Source: Brevibacillus_H ginsengisoli (lineage in GTDB: Bacteria; Bacillota; Bacilli; Brevibacillales; Brevibacillaceae). Taken from it: 64,000 nucleotides of DNA. The position numbers were made by a program, and so were the translations under genes. Each line of letters starts with the position of its first letter. Positions within the stretch are counted from its first letter, which is position 1. The notes under the pieces were generated by a model, which made no database searches, was not told where the DNA came from, and was given only the letters and a program-made list of their open reading frames with translations. The stretch covers positions 62,001-126,000 of the forward strand of contig NZ_JBNJQR010000006.1 in the NCBI RefSeq assembly GCF_050113715.1, in the 5' to 3' direction. This document shows positions 8,767-16,848 of this stretch, piece by piece.

Positions 8767-9588
8767 ATGCTTCGATCATTATACTCTGGTGTATCAGGTA
8801 TGCGTGGTTTTCAAACTAAACTTGACGTAATCGGCAACAACATCGCCAACGTCAACACAACGGGTTTTAAAAAGAGCCGTGTAGTATTTCAAGATGTTTT
8901 AAGCCAAAACATCGCAGGGGCAACCGCACCATCAGGCGATGGCTTGGGTGGAATTAATCCACGTCAAGTTGGGTTGGGTTCGCAAACCGCGGCGATTGAT
9001 ACTGTTCACACGCCAGGATCCCCAATGACAACCAATCTTGGTACGGACCTTTCCATTGAAGGGGATGGATTCTTCGTTGTAAGTCCAGATGGTGGAACTA
9101 CTAAATACTTGACTCGCGCGGGTAACTTTACACGTGACGGTGAGGGCTTCCTGGTGAATGCTCAAGGGATGAAGGTATTAGATAGTGGTAGCCAACCTAT
9201 CCAAATTCCTCGTAATGACGTAGCATCCTTCTCCTTTGGGAAAGACGGTGGAATCATCGCCTACGATAGCACTGGACAAAAGGTAGATATTGGCTCAGGA
9301 TATGTTGGACTGACGATGGTCAGTAACCCAGGCGGTCTTAAAAAAATCGGAAACTCTCTCTATGAAATGACCGAAAACGTTCAACCTGGGCAGAGTCTTG
9401 AAGTAGAAGTAAAGACTCCTGGAGAGTGCAACTCAGCAATTGTTGCAGGTACACTGGAAATGTCCAATGTTGATTTGCAAGAAGAGTTTACGGAAATGAT
9501 CGTAGCTCAACGTGGATTCCAAGCAAACTCCCGCATTATCACGACATCAGACACGATTTTGGAAGAATTGATTAACCTGAAGCGATAG
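8767..9588 (+). CDS. flgE: Flagellar hook protein FlgE (short Firmicute type)
   Basis: FlgE polymerises outside the cell into the universal-joint hook. The 273 residues match the short B. subtilis-type hook protein, often annotated FlgG. The N-terminal motif MLRSLYSGVSGMRGFQTKLD and ANVNTTGFKKSR are rod/hook family signatures; the C-terminal end SNVDLQEEFTEMIVAQRGFQ with RIITTSDTILEELINLKR is the coiled-coil partner. The ATG at 8767 is chosen because AGGAGG lies 7-8 bases upstream; a TTG at 8743 is less likely. Hairpins flank the gene on both sides. Confidence 0.93.
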   Translation: MLRSLYSGVSGMRGFQTKLDVIGNNIANVNTTGFKKSRVVFQDVLSQNIAGATAPSGDGLGGINPRQVGLGSQTAAIDTVHTPGSPMTTNLGTDLSIEGDGFFVVSPDGGTTKYLTRAGNFTRDGEGFLVNAQGMKVLDSGSQPIQIPRNDVASFSFGKDGGIIAYDSTGQKVDIGSGYVGLTMVSNPGGLKKIGNSLYEMTENVQPGQSLEVEVKTPGECNSAIVAGTLEMSNVDLQEEFTEMIVAQRGFQANSRIITTSDTILEELINLKR

Positions 9589-9611
9589 TCATGTAACCTA
9601 GTTGAGTGTAA

Positions 9612-9636
9612 GGGAGAGAGTGTAAGTCTCTCTCCC
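9612..9636 (+). repeat. Hairpin between flgE and swrD
   Basis: A perfect 9-base stem GGGAGAGAG (9612-9620) and CTCTCTCCC (9628-9636) encloses a 7-base loop. Flanking GTTG/GTGT (9601-9609) and ACACAAC (about 9641-9647) can extend it with small bulges. No T-run follows, so it is not a standard terminator. It is more likely a partial attenuator or 3' stability/processing hairpin lowering or separating expression downstream of the hook gene. Confidence 0.65.
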
Positions 9637-9662
9637 CCAAACACAACTGAAAGGAGATCTTC

Positions 9663-9884
9663 ATGATCTTATTAACCCGTTTCAACGGAGCTCAATTCTA
9701 TGTAAACATCACACACATCGAAACGGTAGAAGCTACGCCTGACACGATTATAACGCTTACCAATGGCAAGAAATTTCTCGTGAAAGAAGAAGCGAAAGAA
9801 GTGGCCGCAAATATCTCTACTTTTTATCAAAAGGTCCCTTTGGCTACCGTGGTTCCACGTCCATTGGACGAAATCAATGAATAG
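9663..9884 (+). CDS. swrD: SwrD/FlbD-family flagellar protein
   Basis: The 73-residue protein matches the FlbD family, called SwrD in B. subtilis, where it is needed for swarming and raises flagellar motor power. It begins MILLTRFNGAQFYVN, with the conserved pattern of a short beta-rich fold and the segment HIETVEATPDTIITLTNGKK. It is cytosolic with no membrane helix. The ribosome site AAAGGAG lies directly upstream. Position between flgE and fliL is the classical one. Confidence 0.9.
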   Translation: MILLTRFNGAQFYVNITHIETVEATPDTIITLTNGKKFLVKEEAKEVAANISTFYQKVPLATVVPRPLDEINE

Positions 9885-9898
9885 CGGGAGGCTGTCCC

Positions 9899-10348
9899 AT
9901 GTTTCAGAATAAGCTGTTTAATATGGCATTAATCACAATTATTGCAATTACTCTACTTGGTGTTGCTTCCTTTGTTCTCTATCAGACCTACTTGAGTCCT
10001 ACGAGTGGAGAGCATGTAGCGAAGGAACAACCTGCTTTATCAGCAGATGACATGGTTTCATTTACGATGGATACAGGGGATATTACCACGAACCTGTTAA
10101 CCAATAATTATATCATCGTACGATTCAGTATCACGGCTGATAGCAAAGCGGCAAAAGAAGAGCTGACCAAGCGTACCCCCCAAGTGAATCAAATTATTAT
10201 TAAGACATTAGCTGGTTTAACGCCAGACGATATCAAGGGTACAGAAGGACTTAATAAATTGGAAGCAAAAGTGATGAACCAAATCAGCTCTGTTTTGCAA
10301 GAGGGGAAAATTGTTCAAGTGATTACCACTAAGAGAGTCTTGCAGTAG
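9899..10348 (+). CDS. fliL: Flagellar basal body-associated protein FliL
   Basis: FliL is a single-pass membrane protein around the stator units that supports motor torque. The 149 residues have one membrane helix near residues 10-30, an extracytoplasmic stalk and a stomatin-like domain containing TTNLLTNNYIIVRFSITAD and the C-terminal QISSVLQEGKIVQVITTKRV. The order swrD-fliL-fliM is standard. Ribosome site GGGAGG is 9-10 bases upstream of the ATG. Confidence 0.93.
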   Translation: MFQNKLFNMALITIIAITLLGVASFVLYQTYLSPTSGEHVAKEQPALSADDMVSFTMDTGDITTNLLTNNYIIVRFSITADSKAAKEELTKRTPQVNQIIIKTLAGLTPDDIKGTEGLNKLEAKVMNQISSVLQEGKIVQVITTKRVLQ

Positions 10349-10390
10349 GTTCTATGTGGGTAAATACATACGTAGGGGGAGGTGACCAAA

Positions 10391-11386
10391 TTGGCCGAAG
10401 TTCTTTCACAGAGCGAGATTGATGCTCTGTTAGCGGCTCTCTCATCTGGAGAGATGGATGCTAATGAGCTGAAGAAAGAAGAAACGGAGCGAAAGATTAA
10501 GGTTTATGATTTTAAACGGGCCCTTCGCTTCTCCAAAGATCAAATACGCGGACTTACTCGAATCCATGAAAACTACGCCAGACTACTCACAACCTATTTT
10601 TCTGCTCAGCTTCGGACTTTCGTGCAGATTACCGTCGCCTCTGTCGACCAGCTACCATATGATGAATTTATTCGTTCCATTCCAAAAATGACGATTCTAA
10701 ACATTTTTGAAGCGCCACCGTTGGAAGGTCGAATGGTAATGGAAGTGAATCCGAATATCGCCTATGCAATGTTGGATCGTCTGCTTGGAGGTCAAGGAGC
10801 GATTCCGGCGAAATTGGGTGCTTTGACGGAGATAGAGACAACCGTCATGGAACGAGTATTCAGTAAGGCATTAGACAGTTTTCATGAAGCATGGAAGCAA
10901 ATTATTGAAATGGACCCTTATCTTGAAGTTCTAGAGATGAACCCGCAGTTTATGCAGATCGTATCTCCGAACGAGATTGTGGCTGTAATTTCATTAAGTA
11001 CAAAGATCGGTGATACCACCGGCATGATCAACCTGTGTCTGCCGCATGTTGTACTCGAACCGATTATGCCTAAACTATCAGGACAGTACTGGTTTTCCTC
11101 ACAGCGGAAAACACGTGATGAATCAGAGAAGTTACAGTTGGAGGAACGTGTCAAAACCGCTAAACTACCAATCAAAGCAGAACTGGGTACGGCTACGATC
11201 ACTGTAAGAGATTTTCTCAGCTTAGCTAGCGGGGATGTGATTCAGTTGGATCAATCGATCGAGCAAAAGTTGCAAATCAAAGTAGGAGAACGCCTCAAGT
11301 TCCTGGGTCAGCCTGGAACTAGCAAAGGGCGCGTTGCCGTACAGGTGGATGAAGTCGTAGAGGAAGGGGAGGAGAATTATGAGTAG
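10391..11386 (+). CDS. fliM: Flagellar motor switch protein FliM
   Basis: FliM is the C-ring protein that receives phosphorylated CheY and transmits the turn signal to FliG. The N-terminal CheY-binding peptide LSQSEIDALLAAL is intact, the middle CheC-like domain carries the GGQG motif near residue 135, and the C-terminal SpoA domain ends near residue 325. A TTG start at 10391 fits best with GGGGAGGTGA at 10375-10384; GTG 10382 lies inside that site. The length of 331 residues is normal. It overlaps fliY by 8 bases. Confidence 0.95.
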   Translation: MAEVLSQSEIDALLAALSSGEMDANELKKEETERKIKVYDFKRALRFSKDQIRGLTRIHENYARLLTTYFSAQLRTFVQITVASVDQLPYDEFIRSIPKMTILNIFEAPPLEGRMVMEVNPNIAYAMLDRLLGGQGAIPAKLGALTEIETTVMERVFSKALDSFHEAWKQIIEMDPYLEVLEMNPQFMQIVSPNEIVAVISLSTKIGDTTGMINLCLPHVVLEPIMPKLSGQYWFSSQRKTRDESEKLQLEERVKTAKLPIKAELGTATITVRDFLSLASGDVIQLDQSIEQKLQIKVGERLKFLGQPGTSKGRVAVQVDEVVEEGEENYE

Positions 11387-12749
11387 AGACATGCTGTCTC
11401 AGGATGAGATTGATGCGTTGCTTCGAGCGAACAACCTTTCTAGTGACGAAGAGGAACCATCCGATGAAGGCGATGTATACAATTTTTTAACGGCTTTTGA
11501 GCAAGATGCTTTGGGTGAGATTGGCAATATCACTTTCGGAAGCGCAGCAACAGCTTTATCGACACTCTTAAACCAAAAGGTAGATATTACAACGCCAACG
11601 GTTTCCACCATTCGCAGAAGCGTCTTGGAAAGTGAGTTTCCTCGTCCTCATGTCGCTGTCCATGTAGAATATACGGACGGTTTTAAAGGCATAAACATGC
11701 TGGTCATTCGAGTAGAAGATGCTGCTGTAATTGCCGACTTGATGATGGGGGGAGAAGGTAGACCAGATACCACAGATTTGTCTGAATTGCACCTGAGTGC
11801 TGTTCAAGAAGCAATGAACCAGATGATGGGTTCTGCCGCAACCTCGATGTCTACCATTTTCAATAAGTTTGTGAACATCACTCCACCAGGGATTGATGTA
11901 ATGGATCTTTCAAAAGGAATTGGCGAAGAGAATTTGCCAGAGGATGATACCCTGATTAAAGTATCCTTCCGTTTACGTGTGGGAGAACATGGGGAATTGA
12001 TTGATTCTTCCATTATGCAGCTGCTGCCTGTTCCGTTTGCTAAGCAAATGATTGATATGTTGATGGGAGCCGGAGATGTGCAGGAGAGTGCACCTGCAAG
12101 TGAAGCGGTGAAAACTCCAGAGGCTATTCCTACTGCAGTGTCAACACAAGAACCGATCGTGGCACCGATGGCCGCCTCTATGCCGGTACAAGACCAGCAA
12201 GGATATGGTCAACAACCACCAATGCAGCAACCAATGGCTACACCTGGTGCACCGATGGGAAGTGGTGATCCGTATGCGGCACATGGATATCCTGGACAGC
12301 CTGGGATGCAACCTCCGATGCAAGGGTATCCACCATATCCGTATCCGCCATACCCATATCCACCACAATATCAACAACCATCCCCAGCACCTCAGCATTA
12401 TGGGGGATACAGCGGCGGAAACAATCAGGCTAATGTAAAACCTGCTCAGTTTTCTCAATTTGGACAGGCTCCGGGCCCATACACAGATGAACAAAATCTA
12501 GGGTTACTGTTAGATATTCCTCTCCAGGTAACTGTTGAACTGGGGCGTACGAAGAAGCTAATCAAAGATATCCTGGAATTATCGCCTGGTTCCATTATTC
12601 AGTTGGATAAACTGGCTGGTGAACCGGTTGATATTCTAGTAAACAACAAACTAATCGCCAAGGGTGAAGTTGTCGTAATTGACGAGAACTTCGGTGTTCG
12701 TGTTACCGATATCATTAGTCAATGGGATCGTGTACAAAAGCTACAGTAA
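11379..12749 (+). CDS. fliY: Flagellar switch phosphatase FliY
   Basis: FliY replaces FliN in Gram-positive C-rings and dephosphorylates CheY-P. It repeats the CheY-binding N-terminus (MLSQDEIDALL), then two CheC-type phosphatase motifs, FEQDALGEIGNITFGSAAT near residue 46 and LSAVQEAMNQMMGSAATSMS near 137. The C-terminal SpoA/FliN domain starts near residue 373 (LLLDIPLQVTVELGRTKK). Between them lies an unusually long linker (about 230-370) with proline/glutamine/tyrosine repeats of the PYPP type. Length 456 exceeds the B. subtilis protein, the difference being the linker. Confidence 0.95.
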   Translation: MSRDMLSQDEIDALLRANNLSSDEEEPSDEGDVYNFLTAFEQDALGEIGNITFGSAATALSTLLNQKVDITTPTVSTIRRSVLESEFPRPHVAVHVEYTDGFKGINMLVIRVEDAAVIADLMMGGEGRPDTTDLSELHLSAVQEAMNQMMGSAATSMSTIFNKFVNITPPGIDVMDLSKGIGEENLPEDDTLIKVSFRLRVGEHGELIDSSIMQLLPVPFAKQMIDMLMGAGDVQESAPASEAVKTPEAIPTAVSTQEPIVAPMAASMPVQDQQGYGQQPPMQQPMATPGAPMGSGDPYAAHGYPGQPGMQPPMQGYPPYPYPPYPYPPQYQQPSPAPQHYGGYSGGNNQANVKPAQFSQFGQAPGPYTDEQNLGLLLDIPLQVTVELGRTKKLIKDILELSPGSIIQLDKLAGEPVDILVNNKLIAKGEVVVIDENFGVRVTDIISQWDRVQKLQ

Positions 12750-12779
12750 TTTTTCCAATTGGTAAGGGAGGATATATTC

Positions 12780-13142
12780 ATGTCTAACAAAGTATTAATC
12801 GTTGATGATGCGGCATTTATGAGAATGATGATCAAAGAAATTCTATCCAAAAACGGCTTTACAGTTGTCGGTGAAGCAAGCGACGGAGCACAAGCGGTAG
12901 AAAAATATAAAGAGTTGGGTCCAGACCTCGTAACGATGGATATTACCATGCCAGAAATGGATGGGATTACTGCCTTAAAAGAAATTAAACAACTTGATCC
13001 AAATGCTCGTATCATCATGTGTTCAGCAATGGGGCAGCAAGCAATGGTAATTGATGCGATTCAAGCAGGTGCAAAAGACTTTATCGTTAAACCATTTCAA
13101 GCAGATCGTGTAATTGAAGCGATCAAGAAAACGTTGGGATAA
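12780..13142 (+). CDS. cheY: Chemotaxis response regulator CheY
   Basis: CheY is the single-domain receiver that, when phosphorylated by CheA, binds FliM and FliY at the switch. The acid pocket DD (residues 9-10), phosphoacceptor Asp54 in TMDITMPEMDG and the conserved lysine in DFIVKPFQ (about residue 104) are present. The ATG at 12780 has AAGGGAGGA 7-8 bases upstream; the longer frame from 12759 would include the ribosome site. The 120-residue length is exact for the family. Its position after fliY is as in B. subtilis. Confidence 0.97.
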   Translation: MSNKVLIVDDAAFMRMMIKEILSKNGFTVVGEASDGAQAVEKYKELGPDLVTMDITMPEMDGITALKEIKQLDPNARIIMCSAMGQQAMVIDAIQAGAKDFIVKPFQADRVIEAIKKTLG

Positions 13143-13146
13143 GAGT

Positions 13147-13839
13147 ATGAAACGCTTCCAAGCAGGGCCGTTAACACTCGTTATACTATGTGCCGTGCTG
13201 TTGTTCATAAACTTGACTCCATCCTATTGTTATGCAGATCCGAATCGGTCGGTTTCCGAAGCCATGAAAAACGGAGGAATATCCACCACAACACCCAGTA
13301 CACAGCCAGGAAATGATAATTCCGGGAATGCATTGGGGTCTAAACCGAGTGGCTGGACTTTTCTCTTTCAAGTGATTTTTTCGCTTGGGCTCATCGTAGT
13401 CTTGATTTATCTGCTTTTACGGTTTTTAGGTAGTAAAAATTTGAAAGGCTTCAATCAGAATGGCGCGGTCAAAGTCATTTCAACGGTTCCTTTGGGAAAT
13501 GGGAAGAATTTGCAAATTGTTATGATTGCTGACTCTCTCTATCTTTTAGGTGTTGGAAATGATGTGAATCTAATTCGTTACATTCCAAATGGTGAGGAGG
13601 CCGATCTGATTCTATCAGAGGTGGAAATGAATCCACCAAATATCGGTCTTCTTCAATCACTACTATCTTTACGTAAGAAGCAAGATCCACAAGACCAGGA
13701 ATTGAATTTCCAACAAGAGAAAGTAAGTGGAACTTTCGAACAGTTGCTTGGTCAAAAGTGGGATGAAGTGAAGCGAGCGAATATGCGATCAACCAATGTG
13801 ATAGAAGAAGAGAGAAAAGATCCGGGGGAACGCTTATGA
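13147..13839 (+). CDS. fliO: Flagellar biosynthetic protein FliO (FliZ)
   Basis: FliO (FliZ in B. subtilis) is a membrane protein that assists assembly of the FliP-FliQ-FliR export gate. The 230 residues have a Sec-type signal peptide (about 1-32, ending near YCYA), a poorly conserved extracytoplasmic spacer, a membrane helix near residues 70-95 (FLFQVIFSLGLIVVLIYLLL) and a small cytoplasmic beta domain with VKVISTVPLGNGKNLQIVMI. The ATG at 13147 is preferred over an upstream in-frame start inside cheY. Its stop overlaps fliP as ATGA. Confidence 0.9.
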   Translation: MKRFQAGPLTLVILCAVLLFINLTPSYCYADPNRSVSEAMKNGGISTTTPSTQPGNDNSGNALGSKPSGWTFLFQVIFSLGLIVVLIYLLLRFLGSKNLKGFNQNGAVKVISTVPLGNGKNLQIVMIADSLYLLGVGNDVNLIRYIPNGEEADLILSEVEMNPPNIGLLQSLLSLRKKQDPQDQELNFQQEKVSGTFEQLLGQKWDEVKRANMRSTNVIEEERKDPGERL

Positions 13840-14624
13840 AGAATAAACTAGGTCTTATCTTCATTCTAGCGGTTCTCCTGTTGCTTCCAGCGACAGTTGC
13901 CTTTGCGGCACCGCAAGCACCGGCTGGCGCAAATGATTTACTTCCAAGAATCGATATCAACATTGGAGGAGGAAACGCAGCTTCTGCGACACCAGCAGAA
14001 ACAGCATCTACGGTTAAAATTCTTCTGATGCTAACTGTTTTATCAATAGCGCCAGCAATCCTGTTATTGATGACTTGTTTTACACGGATTGTCGTTGTTT
14101 TATCGTTTGTCCGAAATGCGCTGGCTACCCAACAAATGCCACCCAACCAGGTTTTAATCGCTCTTGCGTTGTTTATGACCTTTTTCATCATGGCACCTAC
14201 ACTTGGAACTGTTAACGATAAAGCGATTCAACCGTATATGCAAGGGAAGATCACACAACAACAGGCATTGGATCAGGCTGTTATTCCATTCAAGGAGTTC
14301 ATGGCGAAACAGACGAGGGAAAAGGATTTAGCGCTGTTTATGGAATACATGAAAGCGCCGCGTCCAAAGTCAATTCAAGATATTCCGTTGGTTGCACTTA
14401 TTCCTGCTTATGCGATTAGTGAATTGAAGACAGCATTTCAAATTGGGTTTATGATCTTTATCCCGTTTTTGGTCATTGATATGATCGTGTCCAGTATCTT
14501 AATGGGTATGGGGATGATGATGCTCCCACCTGTTATGATTTCACTGCCATTTAAAATTCTTTTGTTTATTATGGTAGATGGATGGTATTTGATTGTTCGT
14601 TCTTTACTAGAAAGTTTTCATTAG
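13836..14624 (+). CDS. fliP: Flagellar export gate protein FliP
   Basis: FliP forms the pentameric core of the export pore. The 262 residues start with a cleavable signal peptide (about 1-24, ending AFAAP), followed by four membrane helices. The family signature regions LLMTCFTRIVVVLSFVRNAL and FMIFIPFLVIDMIVSSILMG are present. Its ATG overlaps the fliO stop. A 57-base spacer with the GAGAGGAGG ribosome site separates it from fliQ. Confidence 0.96.
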   Translation: MKNKLGLIFILAVLLLLPATVAFAAPQAPAGANDLLPRIDINIGGGNAASATPAETASTVKILLMLTVLSIAPAILLLMTCFTRIVVVLSFVRNALATQQMPPNQVLIALALFMTFFIMAPTLGTVNDKAIQPYMQGKITQQQALDQAVIPFKEFMAKQTREKDLALFMEYMKAPRPKSIQDIPLVALIPAYAISELKTAFQIGFMIFIPFLVIDMIVSSILMGMGMMMLPPVMISLPFKILLFIMVDGWYLIVRSLLESFH

Positions 14625-14681
14625 CGGGAAAAATGGGGTTGTACAAAAAGAAGAAGCTGAATCGAGAGGAGGCTTGCGGGA

Positions 14682-14951
14682 ATGTCACAAGAATTGATAC
14701 TGCAGATTGCCCAAGGGTCCGTCTATACGATCCTCATCGTAACAGCCCCAGTTTTAGGAGTTGGCCTGATTGTTGGTTTGCTGGTTAGTGTCTTTCAGGC
14801 AACTACACAAATTCAAGAGCAGACGCTTGCCTTTATTCCGAAGATCGTGGCAATTATGTTAACGCTTCTGATCGTGGGACCATGGATGCTTCAAACCATT
14901 GTGGAGTTTACGATGAACATATTTGGTAATCTTCAGCGGTTCGTAGGTTAA
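14682..14951 (+). CDS. fliQ: Flagellar export gate protein FliQ
   Basis: FliQ lines the outside of the FliP-FliR pore with two long membrane helices (about residues 13-37 and 50-75). The 89-residue length and signatures VLGVGLIVGLLVSVFQATTQ and IQEQTLAFIPKIVA identify it. The ATG follows GAGAGGAGG. fliR begins 3 bases after its stop. Confidence 0.96.
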   Translation: MSQELILQIAQGSVYTILIVTAPVLGVGLIVGLLVSVFQATTQIQEQTLAFIPKIVAIMLTLLIVGPWMLQTIVEFTMNIFGNLQRFVG

Positions 14952-14954
14952 TTC

Positions 14955-15731
14955 ATGGAAGCGCTCATTACATATCTACCATACTTTTTACTGGTTTTTG
15001 TCCGATTAACTTCTTTTTTTGTTTCAGCACCCATTTTTTCCATGCGAGGTGTACCCAATCACTTCAAAATTGGACTTGCTTTTGTCGTTGCTTTAGTCAG
15101 CTCTTTTTATGTGCCGTTTCAGGATAAAATTCCAATGGACTTGAGTTTCATCCTGTACGCTGTTAAGGAAGTACTGATTGGTCTTTTGCTCGGTTTGATT
15201 ACACAAATGCTTTTTTACGCCGTTCAGATTGCCGGGGGCTTGATTGATATGCAGGCTGGCTTTGCTATGGCGAACGTAATCGACCCTCGAACAGGAGCCT
15301 ATGTACCGCTGACTGGTAACTTTAACAATATCTTGGCTACCTTTTACTTCCTGAGCATTGACGGTCACCATATGCTCATACGTGGTGTGATTGCGAGCTA
15401 CAAAGCGATCCCAATCGATCGAATGTGGGCACCATTTGGAAGCGAGAATCTTTTCATGTATATCGTCAAAGTATTTTCGGAGATGTTCACTAGCGCGTTT
15501 CTAATCGCAGCACCTGTTGTGGTCGCCCTTTTTCTCGTTGACCTGTCTCTTGGTATTATCGCCAAAACAGTCCCACAATTTAATATCTTTGTGGTCGGTA
15601 TGCCGATTAAAGTATTTGCTACTTTCTTAATGTTAATTGTAGTTTTACCAGCGTTGTTCATGGTTTTAAACGGCTTGTTTCAGAATATGTTTTCGGCCAT
15701 GTCGAAAATAATCGTGCTTCTGGGAGGCTGA
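14955..15731 (+). CDS. fliR: Flagellar export gate protein FliR
   Basis: FliR completes the helical FliP-FliQ-FliR pore. The 258 residues contain about six hydrophobic helices and the family regions FVRLTSFFVSAPIFSMRGVP and GGLIDMQAGFAMANVIDPRTG. The ribosome site within the fliQ end (TAGGTTAA) is weak, so expression probably depends on coupling to fliQ. flhB follows after 4 bases. Confidence 0.96.
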   Translation: MEALITYLPYFLLVFVRLTSFFVSAPIFSMRGVPNHFKIGLAFVVALVSSFYVPFQDKIPMDLSFILYAVKEVLIGLLLGLITQMLFYAVQIAGGLIDMQAGFAMANVIDPRTGAYVPLTGNFNNILATFYFLSIDGHHMLIRGVIASYKAIPIDRMWAPFGSENLFMYIVKVFSEMFTSAFLIAAPVVVALFLVDLSLGIIAKTVPQFNIFVVGMPIKVFATFLMLIVVLPALFMVLNGLFQNMFSAMSKIIVLLGG

Positions 15732-15735
15732 GAGG

Positions 15736-16830
15736 ATGCAACAACGCTTACTTTTTTCGGTTGACCTTCAGTATTTTAATGGGGAGAAAACAGAAAAAGC
15801 CACACCAAGGAAAAAGGATGACGCGCGTAAGAAAGGTCAAGTGGCCAAAAGTCAGGACATCGCTCCGGCTTTGGCTCTCACTTCAATTTTTCTAGTGCTT
15901 CTGATAACTGGTTCATCGATGTTTGACAATTTCATTGGAATCATGCGAGAATCGCTGTCACGCTATACGTTGATGGAGGTAAATCAAGAGAACCTTCGAT
16001 TTATAACAATTCAGCTAGTATTCGAAGCAGTTAAAATTGTTGGACCGGTGCTTGGAGTCGCTTTTTTGATCGCGTTAGCTGCCAACTATATGCAGGTGGG
16101 TGTCTTGTTTACTACGGAACCTCTTAAGATGAAGCTGGAGAAATTAAACCCGCTTGAGGGTGCCAAGCGTATTTTTTCGATGCGCGCTTTGGTAGATCTG
16201 ACGAAGTCCGTATTGAAAATTTCAGCCGGTCTTTATGTAGCTTACATGATTCTGTCGGATTCCAAGGATGAACTGATGCGCCTTTCTCTCGAATCCATCC
16301 AGGCTGTCCTGCTCTATACCGCAACCAAAGTTGCCAAACTTGGAATCTTTATTGGACTCACATTTTTTGTCCTGGCTGCTCTAGATTATGCGTATCAGCG
16401 CTTTGAGTATGAGAAAAGTCTTCGCATGTCGAAACAAGACATTAAAGACGAGTACAAAAAAGCCGAGGGTGATCCGCTGATCAAAGGGAAGATCAAAGAG
16501 AAGCAACGGCAAATGGCTATGCGTCGGATGATGCAGGAATTGCCCAAAGCCGATGTCGTCATCACCAACCCGACTCACTTCGCTGTCGCGATCAAGTATG
16601 AGGCGGGTACAATGACAGCTCCTACGGTAATTGCCAAAGGACAAGATTTTCTCGCTTTAAAAATTAGAGAGATCGCAAAAAAAAATCGGATTGTCATCAT
16701 GGAAAATAAACCACTGGCGCGAGCGCTTTTCAGTCAGGTAGAGATTGGGGAACAGATCCCGGAAGAATTATTTAAAGCAGTGGCCGAAGTTTTGGCTTAC
16801 GTCTATAAACTGCAAGGAAAAGCGCGTTAA
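15736..16830 (+). CDS. flhB: Flagellar export switch protein FlhB
   Basis: FlhB controls the order of secretion. It has four membrane helices in the first two thirds and a cytoplasmic domain that cleaves itself at NPTH; the motif is intact in DVVITNPTHFAVAIKY near residue 278. The N-terminal EKTEKATPRKKDDARKKGQV stretch is the family hallmark. The cleaved domain interacts with FliK encoded upstream. The 364-residue length is normal. Confidence 0.97.
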   Translation: MQQRLLFSVDLQYFNGEKTEKATPRKKDDARKKGQVAKSQDIAPALALTSIFLVLLITGSSMFDNFIGIMRESLSRYTLMEVNQENLRFITIQLVFEAVKIVGPVLGVAFLIALAANYMQVGVLFTTEPLKMKLEKLNPLEGAKRIFSMRALVDLTKSVLKISAGLYVAYMILSDSKDELMRLSLESIQAVLLYTATKVAKLGIFIGLTFFVLAALDYAYQRFEYEKSLRMSKQDIKDEYKKAEGDPLIKGKIKEKQRQMAMRRMMQELPKADVVITNPTHFAVAIKYEAGTMTAPTVIAKGQDFLALKIREIAKKNRIVIMENKPLARALFSQVEIGEQIPEELFKAVAEVLAYVYKLQGKAR

Positions 16831-16848
16831 GGGAAGGGAGGAGACGAT

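Noticed and set aside
12330..12370. Possible short tandem repeat or CRISPR-like array in fliY
   Set aside because: The repeated triplet-like bases encode a Pro/Tyr linker in frame; units are too short and without spacers.
13147..13839. Lipoprotein lipobox in FliO
   Set aside because: The Cys near the end of the signal peptide lacks the Leu-x-x-Cys context with a small residue before it; it fits an ordinary Sec signal peptide better.
14582..14788. 68-codon frame across the fliP-fliQ junction
   Set aside because: Overlaps the ends of two real genes in another frame and carries no family sequence.
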